Source: Rhodomicrobium sp. Az07 (lineage in GTDB: Bacteria; Pseudomonadota; Alphaproteobacteria; Rhizobiales; Rhodomicrobiaceae). From it: DNA of 64,000 nucleotides. A model generated the notes under the pieces. It was not told where the DNA came from. It worked only from the letters and a program-made list of their open reading frames with translations, and searched no databases. Positions 32,224 through 41,280 of this stretch are shown piece by piece (positions within the stretch are counted from its first letter, which is position 1; each line of letters starts with the position of its first letter). Location of the stretch: NCBI RefSeq assembly GCF_018619475.1, contig NZ_JAHFZG010000016.1, positions 1 to 64,000 of the forward strand, written 5' to 3'. A program made the translations under genes and the position numbers.

Positions 32224-33561
32224 ATGACCAAAGCCGTCAAAGTCCGCTTCGCGCCGAGCCCCACGGGTCGGCTTCACATCGGTAACATCCGCTCCGCCGT
32301 ATTCAACTGGCTGTTCGCGCGAGCCGCGGGCGGCGTCTTCGTGCTGCGCTTCGACGACACGGATCTCGAACGCTCGAAGGAAGAATATGTCGACGGCATC
32401 CGCGAGGATCTGCGATGGCTCGGGCTGACGTGGGACGAGGAATTTCGCCAGTCGGAGCGCTTTGCCTTCTACGCGGCGACGGCGGAAAAACTGAGGCAGG
32501 CCGGGCGGCTTTATCCGGCTTATGAGACGGCGGCGGAGCTTGAGCGGCGGCGCAAGCTGCAAATGGCGCGCGGCAAGCCGCCCGTCTACGACCGCGCGGC
32601 GCTGAAGCTCACCGACGCCGAGCGCGCCGACCTTGAGGCCGCCGGGCGCAAGCCGCACTGGCGCTTCAAGCTCGACCAGCGGCCGACCGCGTGGGACGAC
32701 CTCATTCGCGGGCCGCAGGAAATCGACGCGGGCACCATCTCCGATCCCGTGCTGATCCGCGAGGACGGCACGCCGCTTTACACCTTCACGAGCGTCGCGG
32801 ACGACGCCGACACGGGCGTCACGCACATCATTCGCGGCGAGGATCACGTCACCAACACGGCTGTTCAGATCCAGCTTTTCGAGGCGATGGGCGCTGCCGT
32901 GCCGCGTTTCGCGCATAACAATCTGCTCATCGGCGCGCAGGGCGAGGCGCTGTCGAAGCGGCTCGGCTCGCTCTCCATCGCGGGCTTGCGCGAGGACGGG
33001 TTCGAGCCGCTGGCGGTGATGACGCATGCGGCGCTGATCGGCACGTCGGAGGCGTTGCAGCCGCAGGAGAGCCTTGCGGCGCTGGCCGCGCTGTTCGGTT
33101 TCGCGAAGATCTCGCGCGCGCCCGCCCGTTTCGATCCCGCCGAACTCGCGGGGCTCAACGCGAAGCTTCTGCACGCGACGCCGTATGAAGCAGTGGCGGA
33201 GCGGCTGGCGGCGCGCGGCATCGATGGCGGCGAGGCGTTTTGGCTCGCCGTGCGCGCGAACCTCGAAGTGTTCGCCGATGTCGATCTGTGGTGGCGCGTG
33301 GCGAAGGGCCCGGTCACGCCGGTGATCGAGGATGCGGCGCTGGTGGAGAAGGCGCTGACGCTGCTGCCGCCGGAGCCCTGGGATCAGACGACCTGGAAAA
33401 GCTGGACGGAAGCCGTGAAGCAAGAGACCGGTGCCAAGGGCCGCGCGCTGTTCCATCCGTTGCGGCTCGCCCTGACGGGGCTGGATCGCGGGCCGGAGAT
33501 GAAGGACTTCTTGCCTCTCATCGGCAGGCGCGAAGCCGGCGTGCGACTGGGCCAAGGCTGA
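32224..33561 (+). CDS. gltX: Glutamyl-tRNA synthetase
   Basis: GltX charges tRNA-Glu (and possibly tRNA-Gln, for later amidation). The class I signatures are the HIGH-type motif [13 protein letters not shown] at residues 9-21 and the KMSKS-type EALSKRLG at about 240. Other blocks are [19 protein letters not shown] and [16 protein letters not shown]. The 445 residues make it one of the shorter synthetases, like the second copy (GluRS2) that many alphaproteobacteria carry beside a longer one. The Cys-rich zinc motif seen in some GluRS is absent. The start is ATG 32224, giving the standard N-terminus. Confidence 0.93.
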   Translation: MTKAVKVRFAPSPTGRLHIGNIRSAVFNWLFARAAGGVFVLRFDDTDLERSKEEYVDGIREDLRWLGLTWDEEFRQSERFAFYAATAEKLRQAGRLYPAYETAAELERRRKLQMARGKPPVYDRAALKLTDAERADLEAAGRKPHWRFKLDQRPTAWDDLIRGPQEIDAGTISDPVLIREDGTPLYTFTSVADDADTGVTHIIRGEDHVTNTAVQIQLFEAMGAAVPRFAHNNLLIGAQGEALSKRLGSLSIAGLREDGFEPLAVMTHAALIGTSEALQPQESLAALAALFGFAKISRAPARFDPAELAGLNAKLLHATPYEAVAERLAARGIDGGEAFWLAVRANLEVFADVDLWWRVAKGPVTPVIEDAALVEKALTLLPPEPWDQTTWKSWTEAVKQETGAKGRALFHPLRLALTGLDRGPEMKDFLPLIGRREAGVRLGQG

Positions 33562-33688
33562 GGCTTTGCTTTGCGCCCTGTTTTCCTCTTCAAAAGGCCG
33601 GAATATTTCGTCCCGTAGGAAAACTTTCGAGCAAACTGCATGCGAGCGGTGTTTTCCTTATTCTTGCCGAACGTTGTATCGAGTGTGG

Positions 33689-34156
33689 GTGCTTTCCTTG
33701 ACCGAACCTAACCAGTTAGCAGCTTTGCGGGAATTCTTCTCGGATATTGAAGATGATCTTCCGGAGATCGTCGCGCTCATGTACGAGCGTTTTTTCGAGG
33801 CGGTCCCCGAAGCGGCGACGCTGTTCAAAGGCAACTTTGCGGCACAGCAGATGCAGTTCACCTCGATGTTGCGCAGCACCATCGCCTTGACGCGCTCAAG
33901 CCAGCTCTGGCCCATCGATCCCGAGGCGGGGCGCGCCTCGCTTCCCGAGGTCGAATATCTCGGCTTGCGCCACGCTTGTGCGGGCGTTCAGCCCGAGCAC
34001 TTCGCGGCCATGAAATGGGCTTTGGCGCGAACGCTGGCGGAAATGTATCCAAGGGATTTCGACCGGAACGTCGAGCATGCGCTGGGTTTCGTTTTCGACG
34101 TCGTGTCCATGGCGACAAAAAGGGGCGGAGTTCCCCTCGTGCGAAAGGGGATATGA
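33689..34156 (+). CDS. Single-domain globin
   Basis: The product of about 155 residues is a bacterial globin. It shows the A-B helices (LREFFSDIEDDLPEIVALMYERFFEAVPEA), the CD region ATLFKGNFAAQQMQF and the proximal histidine in YLGLRHACAGVQPEHFAAM, matching the haemoglobin-domain LGxRHxxxGVxPEHF signature. It should bind haem and may handle oxygen or nitric oxide, or act as a redox sensor. No flavin reductase domain is attached. The start is uncertain: I use GTG 33689, with other GTG or TTG codons nearby and no clear Shine-Dalgarno. Confidence 0.85.
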   Translation: MLSLTEPNQLAALREFFSDIEDDLPEIVALMYERFFEAVPEAATLFKGNFAAQQMQFTSMLRSTIALTRSSQLWPIDPEAGRASLPEVEYLGLRHACAGVQPEHFAAMKWALARTLAEMYPRDFDRNVEHALGFVFDVVSMATKRGGVPLVRKGI

Positions 34157-34158
34157 GA

Positions 34159-34186
34159 GCGTCAGCATGGCTGGCACCGCTGACGC
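34159..34186. terminator. Possible hairpin terminator between the globin and the convergent small gene
   Basis: GCGTCAGC and GCTGACGC are exact inverted repeats across a 12-base loop, located three bases after the globin stop in a 54-base gap between convergent genes. There is no U-tract, so the role is inferred from position. Confidence 0.4.
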
Positions 34187-34210
34187 ATTGAACTTCGGCT
34201 GAGGCGGCGC

Positions 34211-34468
34211 TCAATACCGAGGGGTGCTGCCAAGCGCTTCCCGCCTCTGTTGAGCGCGAGCCTTGAGACGAGCCTGCTGGCGTTTCTGCGTCGCCCGCTT
34301 GGCTGCCTGCGAGCGGTCGCGAACGGGATTGGCCCTGTTTTGCATCGCCCGCGAAAGCTGCCGTGAGCCTTGAGCTTTGTCGATGCCCTGACCCTTTTGA
34401 GCGGCGGCCAACCCGGACGCGGCGAGGAGGATGAACAGAGGAATTGCCGCGAAGACGATGATTTTCAT
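34211..34468 (-). CDS. Small secreted basic protein, 85 residues
   Basis: The product begins MKIIVFAAIPLFILLAASGL, a clear signal peptide cut near AAA. The mature part of about 60 residues is dominated by Arg, Gln, Ala and Lys (for example KRATQKRQQARLKARAQQRR), strongly basic and probably unstructured or helical. The ATG has a GGGAAG Shine-Dalgarno six or so bases upstream. No family is recognised. It is the second of two tandem minus-strand genes for small secreted basic proteins. Confidence 0.65.
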   Translation of the reverse strand: MKIIVFAAIPLFILLAASGLAAAQKGQGIDKAQGSRQLSRAMQNRANPVRDRSQAAKRATQKRQQARLKARAQQRREALGSTPRY

Positions 34469-34538
34469 GACTTCCCGCTTGATTGCAAATGAAGGGAGCT
34501 TCGGCAGGGATGGCCGCCGAAGCTCAATCGCTCTTGGA

Positions 34539-34781
34539 TCAGCGCCCGCCATACTGGCCGCTGCGCTGTTCGCTGGTGCGGGCCTTGGCGCGACGGTCGC
34601 CGGACTTGCCGTATTGGCCGGTCTTGTTCTTCTCCTTGCCCGCGTAGCTCTTGCCAGACTGCATGTCGCGCTTGTCTGATTGACTGAGTTGGCCCTGATT
34701 GCGGCTTGCCGCTTCCGCGTTGAACGAAGCCGCTGTGGCGAGAAGGAACACAGCAGCGACCGCAAGCGCTAACGTTTTCAT
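34539..34781 (-). CDS. Small secreted basic protein, 80 residues
   Basis: The product begins with the signal peptide MKTLALAVAAVFLLATAASF and is cut near AEA. The mature part is short, polar and basic, rich in Ser, Gln, Lys and Gly (SGKSYAGKEKNKTGQYGKSG, ending RSGQYGGR). It contains no cysteine and is likely flexible. A GAGG Shine-Dalgarno precedes the ATG. It lies 70 bases upstream of the similar small gene at 34211, so the two are probably co-transcribed. No family is recognised; a cell-envelope or stress role would be a guess. Confidence 0.65.
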   Translation of the reverse strand: MKTLALAVAAVFLLATAASFNAEAASRNQGQLSQSDKRDMQSGKSYAGKEKNKTGQYGKSGDRRAKARTSEQRSGQYGGR

Positions 34782-34937
34782 GACATTGCCTCATCGTTGT
34801 TGGAACGTTTCAGGCAGGCTAGGCGAGCGCGGATTAACTGAAGGTTACCCGATGGAACTCCAGATTAAAAATAGAATAATGAACGTTACCTGAGAATTTC
34901 AATAATAGGAACACTGGTACTTCAGAGGACGGACTCC

Positions 34938-35180
34938 ATGTTCAAAATTGCGGTCATATCCCTGGCTTCGCTCCTTCTTGTGGACTCTCACGCAGAAGCG
35001 GCTGAAGATCAGCTTGTTCATGTGGGCTTTTGCCTTCCGAAAACGGTTCGTTACTCTCAATGCATCGAGGGGCGGGTCAATGCATGCATTCGCATTCGGC
35101 GCATGAGTTGCAAAACGAAAACCTCCTGCACACCGAGTTCGGAGAGATGCACGAGAAAGCCCCGACTGCTATGGCGATGA
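34938..35180 (+). CDS. Small secreted cysteine-rich protein, 80 residues
   Basis: The product begins MFKIAVISLASLLLVDSHAE, a signal peptide cut near AEA. The remaining 59 or so residues hold six cysteines (near residues 32, 42, 50, 58, 63 and 70), enough for three disulfide bonds, with many basic residues between them. The region is less GC-rich than average and the gene has only a weak Shine-Dalgarno. Small secreted six-cysteine proteins can be toxins, inhibitors or structural peptides, but I recognise no family. Confidence 0.5.
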   Translation: MFKIAVISLASLLLVDSHAEAAEDQLVHVGFCLPKTVRYSQCIEGRVNACIRIRRMSCKTKTSCTPSSERCTRKPRLLWR

Positions 35181-35455
35181 CCCTCCGCGGCGGCGATAGC
35201 GGCCGAAAGCTATGGGCGGGAATGTATTAGGCGCGCCGCCCGCTAATCCTTGTGGGGCGCGGCAATGTGTAGGGCTCTCGCTCTACACGCCATGGACACA
35301 TGACAAAAATGTAATATACCGCCGGACGCCCCATTTCCGAAGCGCACCGCCGCTTTTATCTCGTAACGTCATGAAATCGCCGCACCACTACTGGCGCCTT
35401 GCGCGGAAAGAGCTATATCTTCAGCGACTCTTTGCAGAAGGACGCCGGATTGCCG

Positions 35456-36928
35456 ATGCATCAAGCTTCATCATATGGAACCCGCCCCTGTTCATCTCCA
35501 TCTAGATCGGGCACACTGACCAAAATCAAACTCCTTGGTGCCCTGCTCATGGCTTTAGCGCTGTCTCCCCTCGATGCCGTCGCCGCCGCGAAAACGTCGA
35601 CTCCCGCCCGCCTCGCCTATCACGGCACGCTCGATAACGGCCTCGAAATCGTGGTCGTCCCGGATCGCCGCGCGCCGGTGGTCACGCATATGGTGTGGTA
35701 CAAGGTCGGCGCGGCGGACGAACCGCTCGGCAAGTCCGGCATCGCGCACTTCCTGGAACATCTCATGTTCAAGGGCACGGACAAGATCCCGGCGGGCGAA
35801 TATTCGAAGATCGTGGCGCGCCTTGGCGGACAGGACAACGCCTTCACCGCGCAGGACATCACGGCCTACTTCCAGCGCGTCGCCAAGGAAAAGCTTCCGA
35901 AGGTGATGGAGATGGAAGCCGACCGCATGGCGAACCTCAAGCTCGCCGAGAACGATGTGCTTACCGAGCGCAAGGTCATCCTCGAAGAGCGTCGCAGCCG
36001 CGTCGACAACGATCCGTCTTCGCTCCTTCAGGAGCAGATGGTGGCTGCGCTCTACACGGCGCATCCCTACCACACGCCCATTATCGGCTGGGAAACCGAG
36101 ATGGAGGGCCTCACCCGCGAAGACGCGCTCGCCCACTACAAGAAGTGGTATGCGCCGAATAACGCGATCCTCGTGGTTACGGGCGATGTGGAGCCGGAAG
36201 AAGTTGTCAGGCTCGCGAAGGAAACCTATGGCAAGATCCCGGCGAACCCGGCTGTCGGCGCTTCGCGCCAGCGCCCGGCCGAGCCTGAGCCTGTTGCCGA
36301 GAAGCGCGTTCTTCTGCGCGACGGCCGCGTCGGCAAGGCCAAGTTCGAGCGCTATTACACCGCGCCGAGCTTCAACACCGCCACCGGACGAGAAGCCGAG
36401 GCGTTGCAGTTGCTCGCGCGCATTATCGGCGCGAGCCACACGAGCCGACTCTACGGCAAGCTCGTACGGGAGGAAAAAAAGGCATCCGCGGCAAGCGCCT
36501 GGTACAGCGGGCTTGCCCTCGATAATGGCCGCTTCGGCTTCTATGCGGTGGCCGCCGGCGACAACAAGCTTGAAGACATCGAGGCGTCGATCGATGACGT
36601 GATCGATGACGTCGTTCGCAACGGCGTCACGGCGGAGGAGCTTGAACGCGCCAAGACGAGGGAAATCTCGAACCTCATCTATTCTTCAGACAGCCAGCAG
36701 AGCCTTGCGCACACCTATGGCTGGAGCCTCGCCACGGGCCGAACTGTCGACGACGTCGAGGCCCGCTCCGAGCGGCTGAAAGCGGTCAAGCGCGAGGACG
36801 TTCAGGCCGTCGCGTCGAAATACCTGAAGCGGAAGCGCTCCGTGACAGGTTATCTCATCCCCGAACCTTCACAGGTTGCGAAGGTCGATCCCCGTCCGGC
36901 TTCCGCTGGCGGCAGCACGTTGCATTGA
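35456..36928 (+). CDS. M16 family zinc metallopeptidase, catalytic subunit
   Basis: This is the active member of a two-gene M16B pair. The inverted zinc motif HFLEHLMFKGT gives His98, Glu101 and His102, with the downstream zinc-ligand Glu in LEERRSRVDND. The second half has the M16 inactive-domain fold. A hydrophobic segment near LLGALLMALALSPLDAVAAA acts as a signal peptide, so the enzyme is periplasmic, like the PqqL/YmxG-related pairs of alphaproteobacteria. The start is uncertain: ATG 35456 is used, but 35399 and 35549 are also in frame, and a shorter start would put the signal peptide at the very N-terminus. The partner follows 16 bases later. Confidence 0.9.
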   Translation: MHQASSYGTRPCSSPSRSGTLTKIKLLGALLMALALSPLDAVAAAKTSTPARLAYHGTLDNGLEIVVVPDRRAPVVTHMVWYKVGAADEPLGKSGIAHFLEHLMFKGTDKIPAGEYSKIVARLGGQDNAFTAQDITAYFQRVAKEKLPKVMEMEADRMANLKLAENDVLTERKVILEERRSRVDNDPSSLLQEQMVAALYTAHPYHTPIIGWETEMEGLTREDALAHYKKWYAPNNAILVVTGDVEPEEVVRLAKETYGKIPANPAVGASRQRPAEPEPVAEKRVLLRDGRVGKAKFERYYTAPSFNTATGREAEALQLLARIIGASHTSRLYGKLVREEKKASAASAWYSGLALDNGRFGFYAVAAGDNKLEDIEASIDDVIDDVVRNGVTAEELERAKTREISNLIYSSDSQQSLAHTYGWSLATGRTVDDVEARSERLKAVKREDVQAVASKYLKRKRSVTGYLIPEPSQVAKVDPRPASAGGSTLH

Positions 36929-36944
36929 GGAGCGGAAGACCCAC

Positions 36945-38300
36945 ATGAGATCCATGATTTCCGGCGGTCGACTGGTGATGTCGCTTGCCGCATCGGCCCT
37001 GTTTATTTCGCTCCTTTTTGGAGCCGTCCCGCCAGCGAGCGCCATGCAGATTCAAAAAGTCGTCAGCAAGAAGGGTATCGAGGCCTGGCTCGTGGAAGAT
37101 CACAGCCGCCCCATACTCAGCCTCCAGTTTGCCTTCAAGGGCGGGTCGACGCAGGATCCGGACAGCAAATCCGGCGTGGCAACCTTCGTTTCCGGCATGC
37201 TCGATGAGGGATCCGGCAAGCTGGATTCCGAGAGCTTTCAGAGACGCCTCGAAGAGCTGGCCGCCAAGATGTCGTTCAGCGCGAATTACGACAACTTTTC
37301 CGGCTCGTTCCAGACGCTGACGCAAAACCGCGAGGAGGCGGTCCAGCTCCTGCGCGGGGCTGTGACCGATCCGCATTTCGACGCGGACGATGCTGACCGC
37401 ATTCGCGAGCAGCTTCTCGCCAACCGGCGGCTGGAGGAAAAAGACCCCGACAAGATCAGTTCCATCGAGTGGTACAAGCTCGCGTTCGGCAGCCATCCCT
37501 ATGGCCGTTCGTCCAACGGCACCGTGGAGAGCCTTCAGGCCATCACGACCGACGACCTGAAAGCGTATCGCCAGCGTATTTTCGCGCGCAATAATCTGAA
37601 AGTCGCCGCGGTCGGCGATATCGACGCCAAGCAACTCGGCGATCTGCTTGACAGCGTGTTCGGCGACCTGCCCGAAAAGGCGGACCTGAAGCCGGTGCCG
37701 GACGTAACGCTCGCGAATGTTGCCAGGCAGCGGGTTGTGACGATGCCCAATCCCCAGTCTGTGGTGCAATTCGGCTTCCAGGGCCTGAAGCGCAAGGATC
37801 CGGACTTCATCCCCGCGTTCATCCTCAATTACGTCGTCGGCGGCGGCGGCTTCTCGTCGAAGCTCATGCAGGAGGTGCGCGAGAAGCGCGGCCTCGCTTA
37901 CGGCGTCTACACCTATCTCTATCCGCTCGACCATGCGGGTATCTTCGCGGGCGGCGTCGCGACCCAAAACAAGAGCGTGGCGCAGTCTCTCGACCTGATC
38001 CGCGCGGAGCTTGAGCGCGTTTCGAAGGAGGGCCTGACCGAGACTGAGCTTCGGCAGGCGAAGGACTATCTCGTCGGCTCCTACGCGCTGCGCTTCGACA
38101 CCAGCGCCAAGATCGCGGCGCAACTTCTCGCGATTCAACTCGACGACCTCGGCGCCGACTACATCGACCGCCGCAATGGCGAGATCGAAGCCGTGACCGT
38201 CGACGACGTGAAGCGCGTGGCGAAGCGTTTGCTCGAACCGAAGAACCTCATCGTGACGGTTGTCGGCGAGCCGGAGGGCCTGAAGGAAGTGGGGCTTTAA
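36945..38300 (+). CDS. M16 family peptidase-like protein, non-catalytic partner
   Basis: The 451-residue protein has a signal peptide (hydrophobic near residues 12-28, cut near ASA) and the M16 fold, but the position of the zinc motif reads SGVATFVSGMLDEGSG, without HxxEH. It retains the substrate-binding Arg/Tyr element in REKRGLAYGVYTYL, which the upstream gene lacks (REEKKASAASAWY). The two proteins should therefore form a heterodimer in which one gives the zinc site and the other the Arg-Tyr pair, as in mitochondrial processing peptidase and Sphingomonas M16 pairs. A GGAAG Shine-Dalgarno lies six bases before the ATG. A strong terminator follows. Confidence 0.9.
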   Translation: MRSMISGGRLVMSLAASALFISLLFGAVPPASAMQIQKVVSKKGIEAWLVEDHSRPILSLQFAFKGGSTQDPDSKSGVATFVSGMLDEGSGKLDSESFQRRLEELAAKMSFSANYDNFSGSFQTLTQNREEAVQLLRGAVTDPHFDADDADRIREQLLANRRLEEKDPDKISSIEWYKLAFGSHPYGRSSNGTVESLQAITTDDLKAYRQRIFARNNLKVAAVGDIDAKQLGDLLDSVFGDLPEKADLKPVPDVTLANVARQRVVTMPNPQSVVQFGFQGLKRKDPDFIPAFILNYVVGGGGFSSKLMQEVREKRGLAYGVYTYLYPLDHAGIFAGGVATQNKSVAQSLDLIRAELERVSKEGLTETELRQAKDYLVGSYALRFDTSAKIAAQLLAIQLDDLGADYIDRRNGEIEAVTVDDVKRVAKRLLEPKNLIVTVVGEPEGLKEVGL

Positions 38301-38321
38301 GCTTCGCCCTTGTCAGAATCG

Positions 38322-38348
38322 AAGGCCGGGCCGTTGGTCCGGCCTTTT
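38322..38348 (+). terminator. Rho-independent terminator after the M16 pair
   Basis: The stem AAGGCCGG pairs with CCGGCCTT across a nine-base loop and ends in TTTT. It begins 21 bases after the stop of the second M16 gene. Confidence 0.85.
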
Positions 38349-38523
38349 CGTTTCAACCCGGACGATTCTTTCGACGCCCGTCGCGCAAATGACGGCGGCG
38401 CGGCAGCGATCCCGTCGAAATACAAAGCTCTGAACAGCCCGCCGCCGGAAAAGATTGCATCGCGCGGCGTTCCTGTCCAAATCTCCGGGCATCCTTAACC
38501 AGCCGGAAGACGACGCCCCGCAC

Positions 38524-40344
38524 ATGGCCGCACCGCTTCTCACGCTTCAGAATATCGAGCTGACCTTCGGCCGCACGCCGCTTTTCGAGGGCGCGAGCCT
38601 TGCCGTGTCCGAAGGCGACCGCGTCGCCATCGTTGGGCGCAACGGCTCCGGCAAGTCGACGCTGATGAAGATCGCGGCGGGCTTGATCGAGCCGGACAGC
38701 GGCAGCCGCTTCGCGCAGCCCGGCGCGATCATGCGTTACCTGCCGCAGGAGCCCGATTTCGGCGATCACGCCACGGTGCTGTCATACGTGGAAAGCGGCC
38801 TCGGTCCGGCCGACGACCATTATCAGGCGCGGCTGCTCCTCGGCGAACTCGACCTCACCGGCGAGGAAGCCCCCGCCACGCTCTCGGGCGGCGAAGCGCG
38901 GCGCGCGGCGCTCGTCCGCATTCTCGCGGCGAACCCGGACGTGATGCTGCTGGACGAGCCGACAAACCACCTCGACATTCAGGTGATCGAGTGGCTCGAA
39001 AAGCGCCTCGCCGCGATGAAATCCGCGCTCGTCATCATCAGCCACGACAGGCGCTTCCTCACCAGTTTGACCCGCTCGACCGTGTGGGTGGATCGCGGCA
39101 CGACGCGAACGCTCGACTTCGGCTTCGGCAAATTCGAGGACTGGCGCGACGAATTTCTGGCGCAGGAGGAACTCGACCGTCACAAGCTCGCGCGAAAGAT
39201 CGAGCGCGAGGCCGATTGGCTGCGCTACGGCGTCACCGCGCGGCGCAAGCGCAACGTCCGCCGTCTCGGCGCGCTGCACAGCCTCCGCGACGAGTTGCGC
39301 ACGGCAAGACGCTCCCCCGGTGCCGCGAGGCTGGAAGCGGCCGAGGGGGCGCAATCCGGCAAACTCGTCATCGAGGCAGAGGGCATTTCGAAGTCCTACG
39401 GCGGCGGCAAGCCCGTGGTCGAGAAATTCTCCACCCGCGTCATGCGCGGCGCGCGCCTCGGCCTCGCGGGGCCCAACGGCGCGGGCAAGACGACGCTGCT
39501 CAAGATGCTCATCGGCGCGCTCGAACCCGACGAAGGCGCGGTACGCCTCGGCACCAATCTCGAAATCGCCGCGCTGGAGCAAAATCGCGACAGCCTCAAA
39601 CCCGACATGACCGTCGCCGATGCGCTGACGGGCGGCCATGGCGATCTTGTCGTCGTGAACGGCGCGGCGCGCCACGTCGCATCCTACATGCAGGACTTCC
39701 TGTTTCTGCCGGAACAGGTGCGCTCGCCGCTGAAGGTGCTTTCCGGCGGAGAGCGCGCGCGGCTGATGCTCGCGCGCGCCTTCGCGAAGCCGTCGAACCT
39801 GCTGGTGCTCGACGAACCGACGAACGACCTCGACCTCGAAACGCTCGATGTGCTGGAAGAACTGCTGAACGATTACGGCGGCACCATCATTCTCGTCAGC
39901 CACGACCGCGACTTCCTCGACCGCGTGGCAACGTCGATGATCTGCCCGGACGGCAACGGCCAGTGGATCGAATATGCGGGCGGGTATTCCGATGCGCTCG
40001 CGCAGCGCGGCGGGCGCGGTTTCGGCTCCGAGCCCGCAAAGACGAAGCCCTCGCAGGAGGCAAAGCCGAAGACGGCGGCGCCCGGCGGCGATCAGCCGAG
40101 GCCGAAGCGCAAACTCAGCTTTAACGAGAAGCACGCGCTCGAAACGCTGCCGGCGAAGATGACGGCGCTCGAAAAGCAGATCGGCACGCTTCAGGCGAAG
40201 CTCGCCGATCCGAACCTCTATGCGAAGGACCGCAAGGCGTTCGATCAGGCGACCGCCGCGCTCGCGACGGCGCAGGCCGAGTTGACCGAGGCGGAAAACC
40301 GCTGGCTCGAACTCGAAATCCTCCGCGAGGAGCTGGGGGTTTAG
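38524..40344 (+). CDS. ABC-F family ATPase (Uup-like)
   Basis: ABC-F proteins bind the ribosome and act on stalled or specialised translation; they have no membrane domain. This 606-residue protein has two ATPase cassettes. The first has Walker A GRNGSGKST near residue 39, the ABC signature LSGGEARRAAL and Walker B VMLLDEPTNHLD. The second has GPNGAGKTT, LSGGERARLMLARA and LLVLDEPTNDLD. The interdomain arm (about residues 205-280) is Arg-rich. A C-terminal extension of about 95 residues contains a Lys/Pro-rich linker and a coiled coil (LPAKMTALEKQIGTLQAKL), the layout of Uup. ATG 38524 is chosen as the start of the first cassette. Confidence 0.92.
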   Translation: MAAPLLTLQNIELTFGRTPLFEGASLAVSEGDRVAIVGRNGSGKSTLMKIAAGLIEPDSGSRFAQPGAIMRYLPQEPDFGDHATVLSYVESGLGPADDHYQARLLLGELDLTGEEAPATLSGGEARRAALVRILAANPDVMLLDEPTNHLDIQVIEWLEKRLAAMKSALVIISHDRRFLTSLTRSTVWVDRGTTRTLDFGFGKFEDWRDEFLAQEELDRHKLARKIEREADWLRYGVTARRKRNVRRLGALHSLRDELRTARRSPGAARLEAAEGAQSGKLVIEAEGISKSYGGGKPVVEKFSTRVMRGARLGLAGPNGAGKTTLLKMLIGALEPDEGAVRLGTNLEIAALEQNRDSLKPDMTVADALTGGHGDLVVVNGAARHVASYMQDFLFLPEQVRSPLKVLSGGERARLMLARAFAKPSNLLVLDEPTNDLDLETLDVLEELLNDYGGTIILVSHDRDFLDRVATSMICPDGNGQWIEYAGGYSDALAQRGGRGFGSEPAKTKPSQEAKPKTAAPGGDQPRPKRKLSFNEKHALETLPAKMTALEKQIGTLQAKLADPNLYAKDRKAFDQATAALATAQAELTEAENRWLELEILREELGV

Positions 40345-40457
40345 GCTTCGACGTACTGAATAGGCCGCGCCAATCACGCCGTTCTGAGAGGACAAAAGCC
40401 GCCGCATCACGCCCGCGCGCGCCGAATCGGTTAATCTTCAGCAAACGGAGGGCACAA

Positions 40458-41222
40458 ATGGCGAACTTCAACACGCATCTCGCCGTGGCGGCGGTCGGCA
40501 GCGGGCTTTGCGCAACGGTCGCGTTGGCGGGCAACGCCGCGCCAAACAACTACCTCCTGACGCTGACGCTCGCTGGCACCATCGGCGGCATCCTCCCCGA
40601 CATCGACCTCGAAAAGGCGATCCCCTCGCGCATCCTGTTCTCGGCGCTCGGCGTGATTGCGGCATTCATCGCCCTGTTCTCGCTGGAGAAGCATTATTCC
40701 ATCGCGGAACTCTGGATTGTCTGGCTCGGCGTCTACGCGCTGGTGCGCTATGGCGTGCACTGGATCTTCCACTCCCGCACGCGCCATCGCGGCATCTTCC
40801 ATTCGCTGCTGGCGGGCGGCTTCTTCATGGTGCTGACGGCCGTGATCTTTGGTCGTATTTTCGGCGAACCGGCCGCGCTCGCCTGGCTCACCGGCCTGTT
40901 CGTGCTGATCGGCTTCGTCATCCATCTCGCGCTCGACGAAATCTATTCCGTCGATATCGAGGGCGCGCAGCTCAAGAAATCCTTCGGAACGGCGCTGAAG
41001 CTGATCGACATGCGTTCATGGCGCGCTTCCGCGATGATGCTTGCGGCTTTCGTGGGCGTGGTGTTTGCAGCGCCCTCCGCAAAGGAGTTCGAGGAGATCG
41101 TGGCGCCGCCAACGGTGTTCACGTTCCTCAAGGAACGGATGCTGCCGAAGGGCAACTGGTTCGGCATCGAACTGCCGAAGTCGGTCGCGGCGACGCCCGT
41201 CAAGACAACTGGGACACCTTGA
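40458..41222 (+). CDS. YdjM/DUF457-like inner-membrane protein (putative metal-dependent hydrolase)
   Basis: The 254-residue protein has the YdjM family landmarks: the N-terminal MANFNTHL, GTIGGILPDIDLEK, and the motif RTRHRGIFHSLLAGGF, where the His residues and Asp of PDID are thought to bind metal. About four to five hydrophobic helices are seen between residues 30 and 155 and one near 195. A good GGAGG Shine-Dalgarno precedes the ATG. Members are called metal-dependent hydrolases or LexA-regulated membrane proteins; the substrate is unknown. The AT-rich SEC-C gene begins about 60 bases after its stop. Confidence 0.82.
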   Translation: MANFNTHLAVAAVGSGLCATVALAGNAAPNNYLLTLTLAGTIGGILPDIDLEKAIPSRILFSALGVIAAFIALFSLEKHYSIAELWIVWLGVYALVRYGVHWIFHSRTRHRGIFHSLLAGGFFMVLTAVIFGRIFGEPAALAWLTGLFVLIGFVIHLALDEIYSVDIEGAQLKKSFGTALKLIDMRSWRASAMMLAAFVGVVFAAPSAKEFEEIVAPPTVFTFLKERMLPKGNWFGIELPKSVAATPVKTTGTP

Positions 41223-41280
41223 TTTTGGTTATTGGACATCATTTTGCAGGCAAGCTTCTGTCTGATTGTAAAGGTGAATT

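Noticed and set aside
38782-40410. Minus-strand open frame of 542 codons opposite the ABC-F gene
   Set aside because: It has no start signal or domain and is the antisense shadow of a clear two-cassette ATPase.
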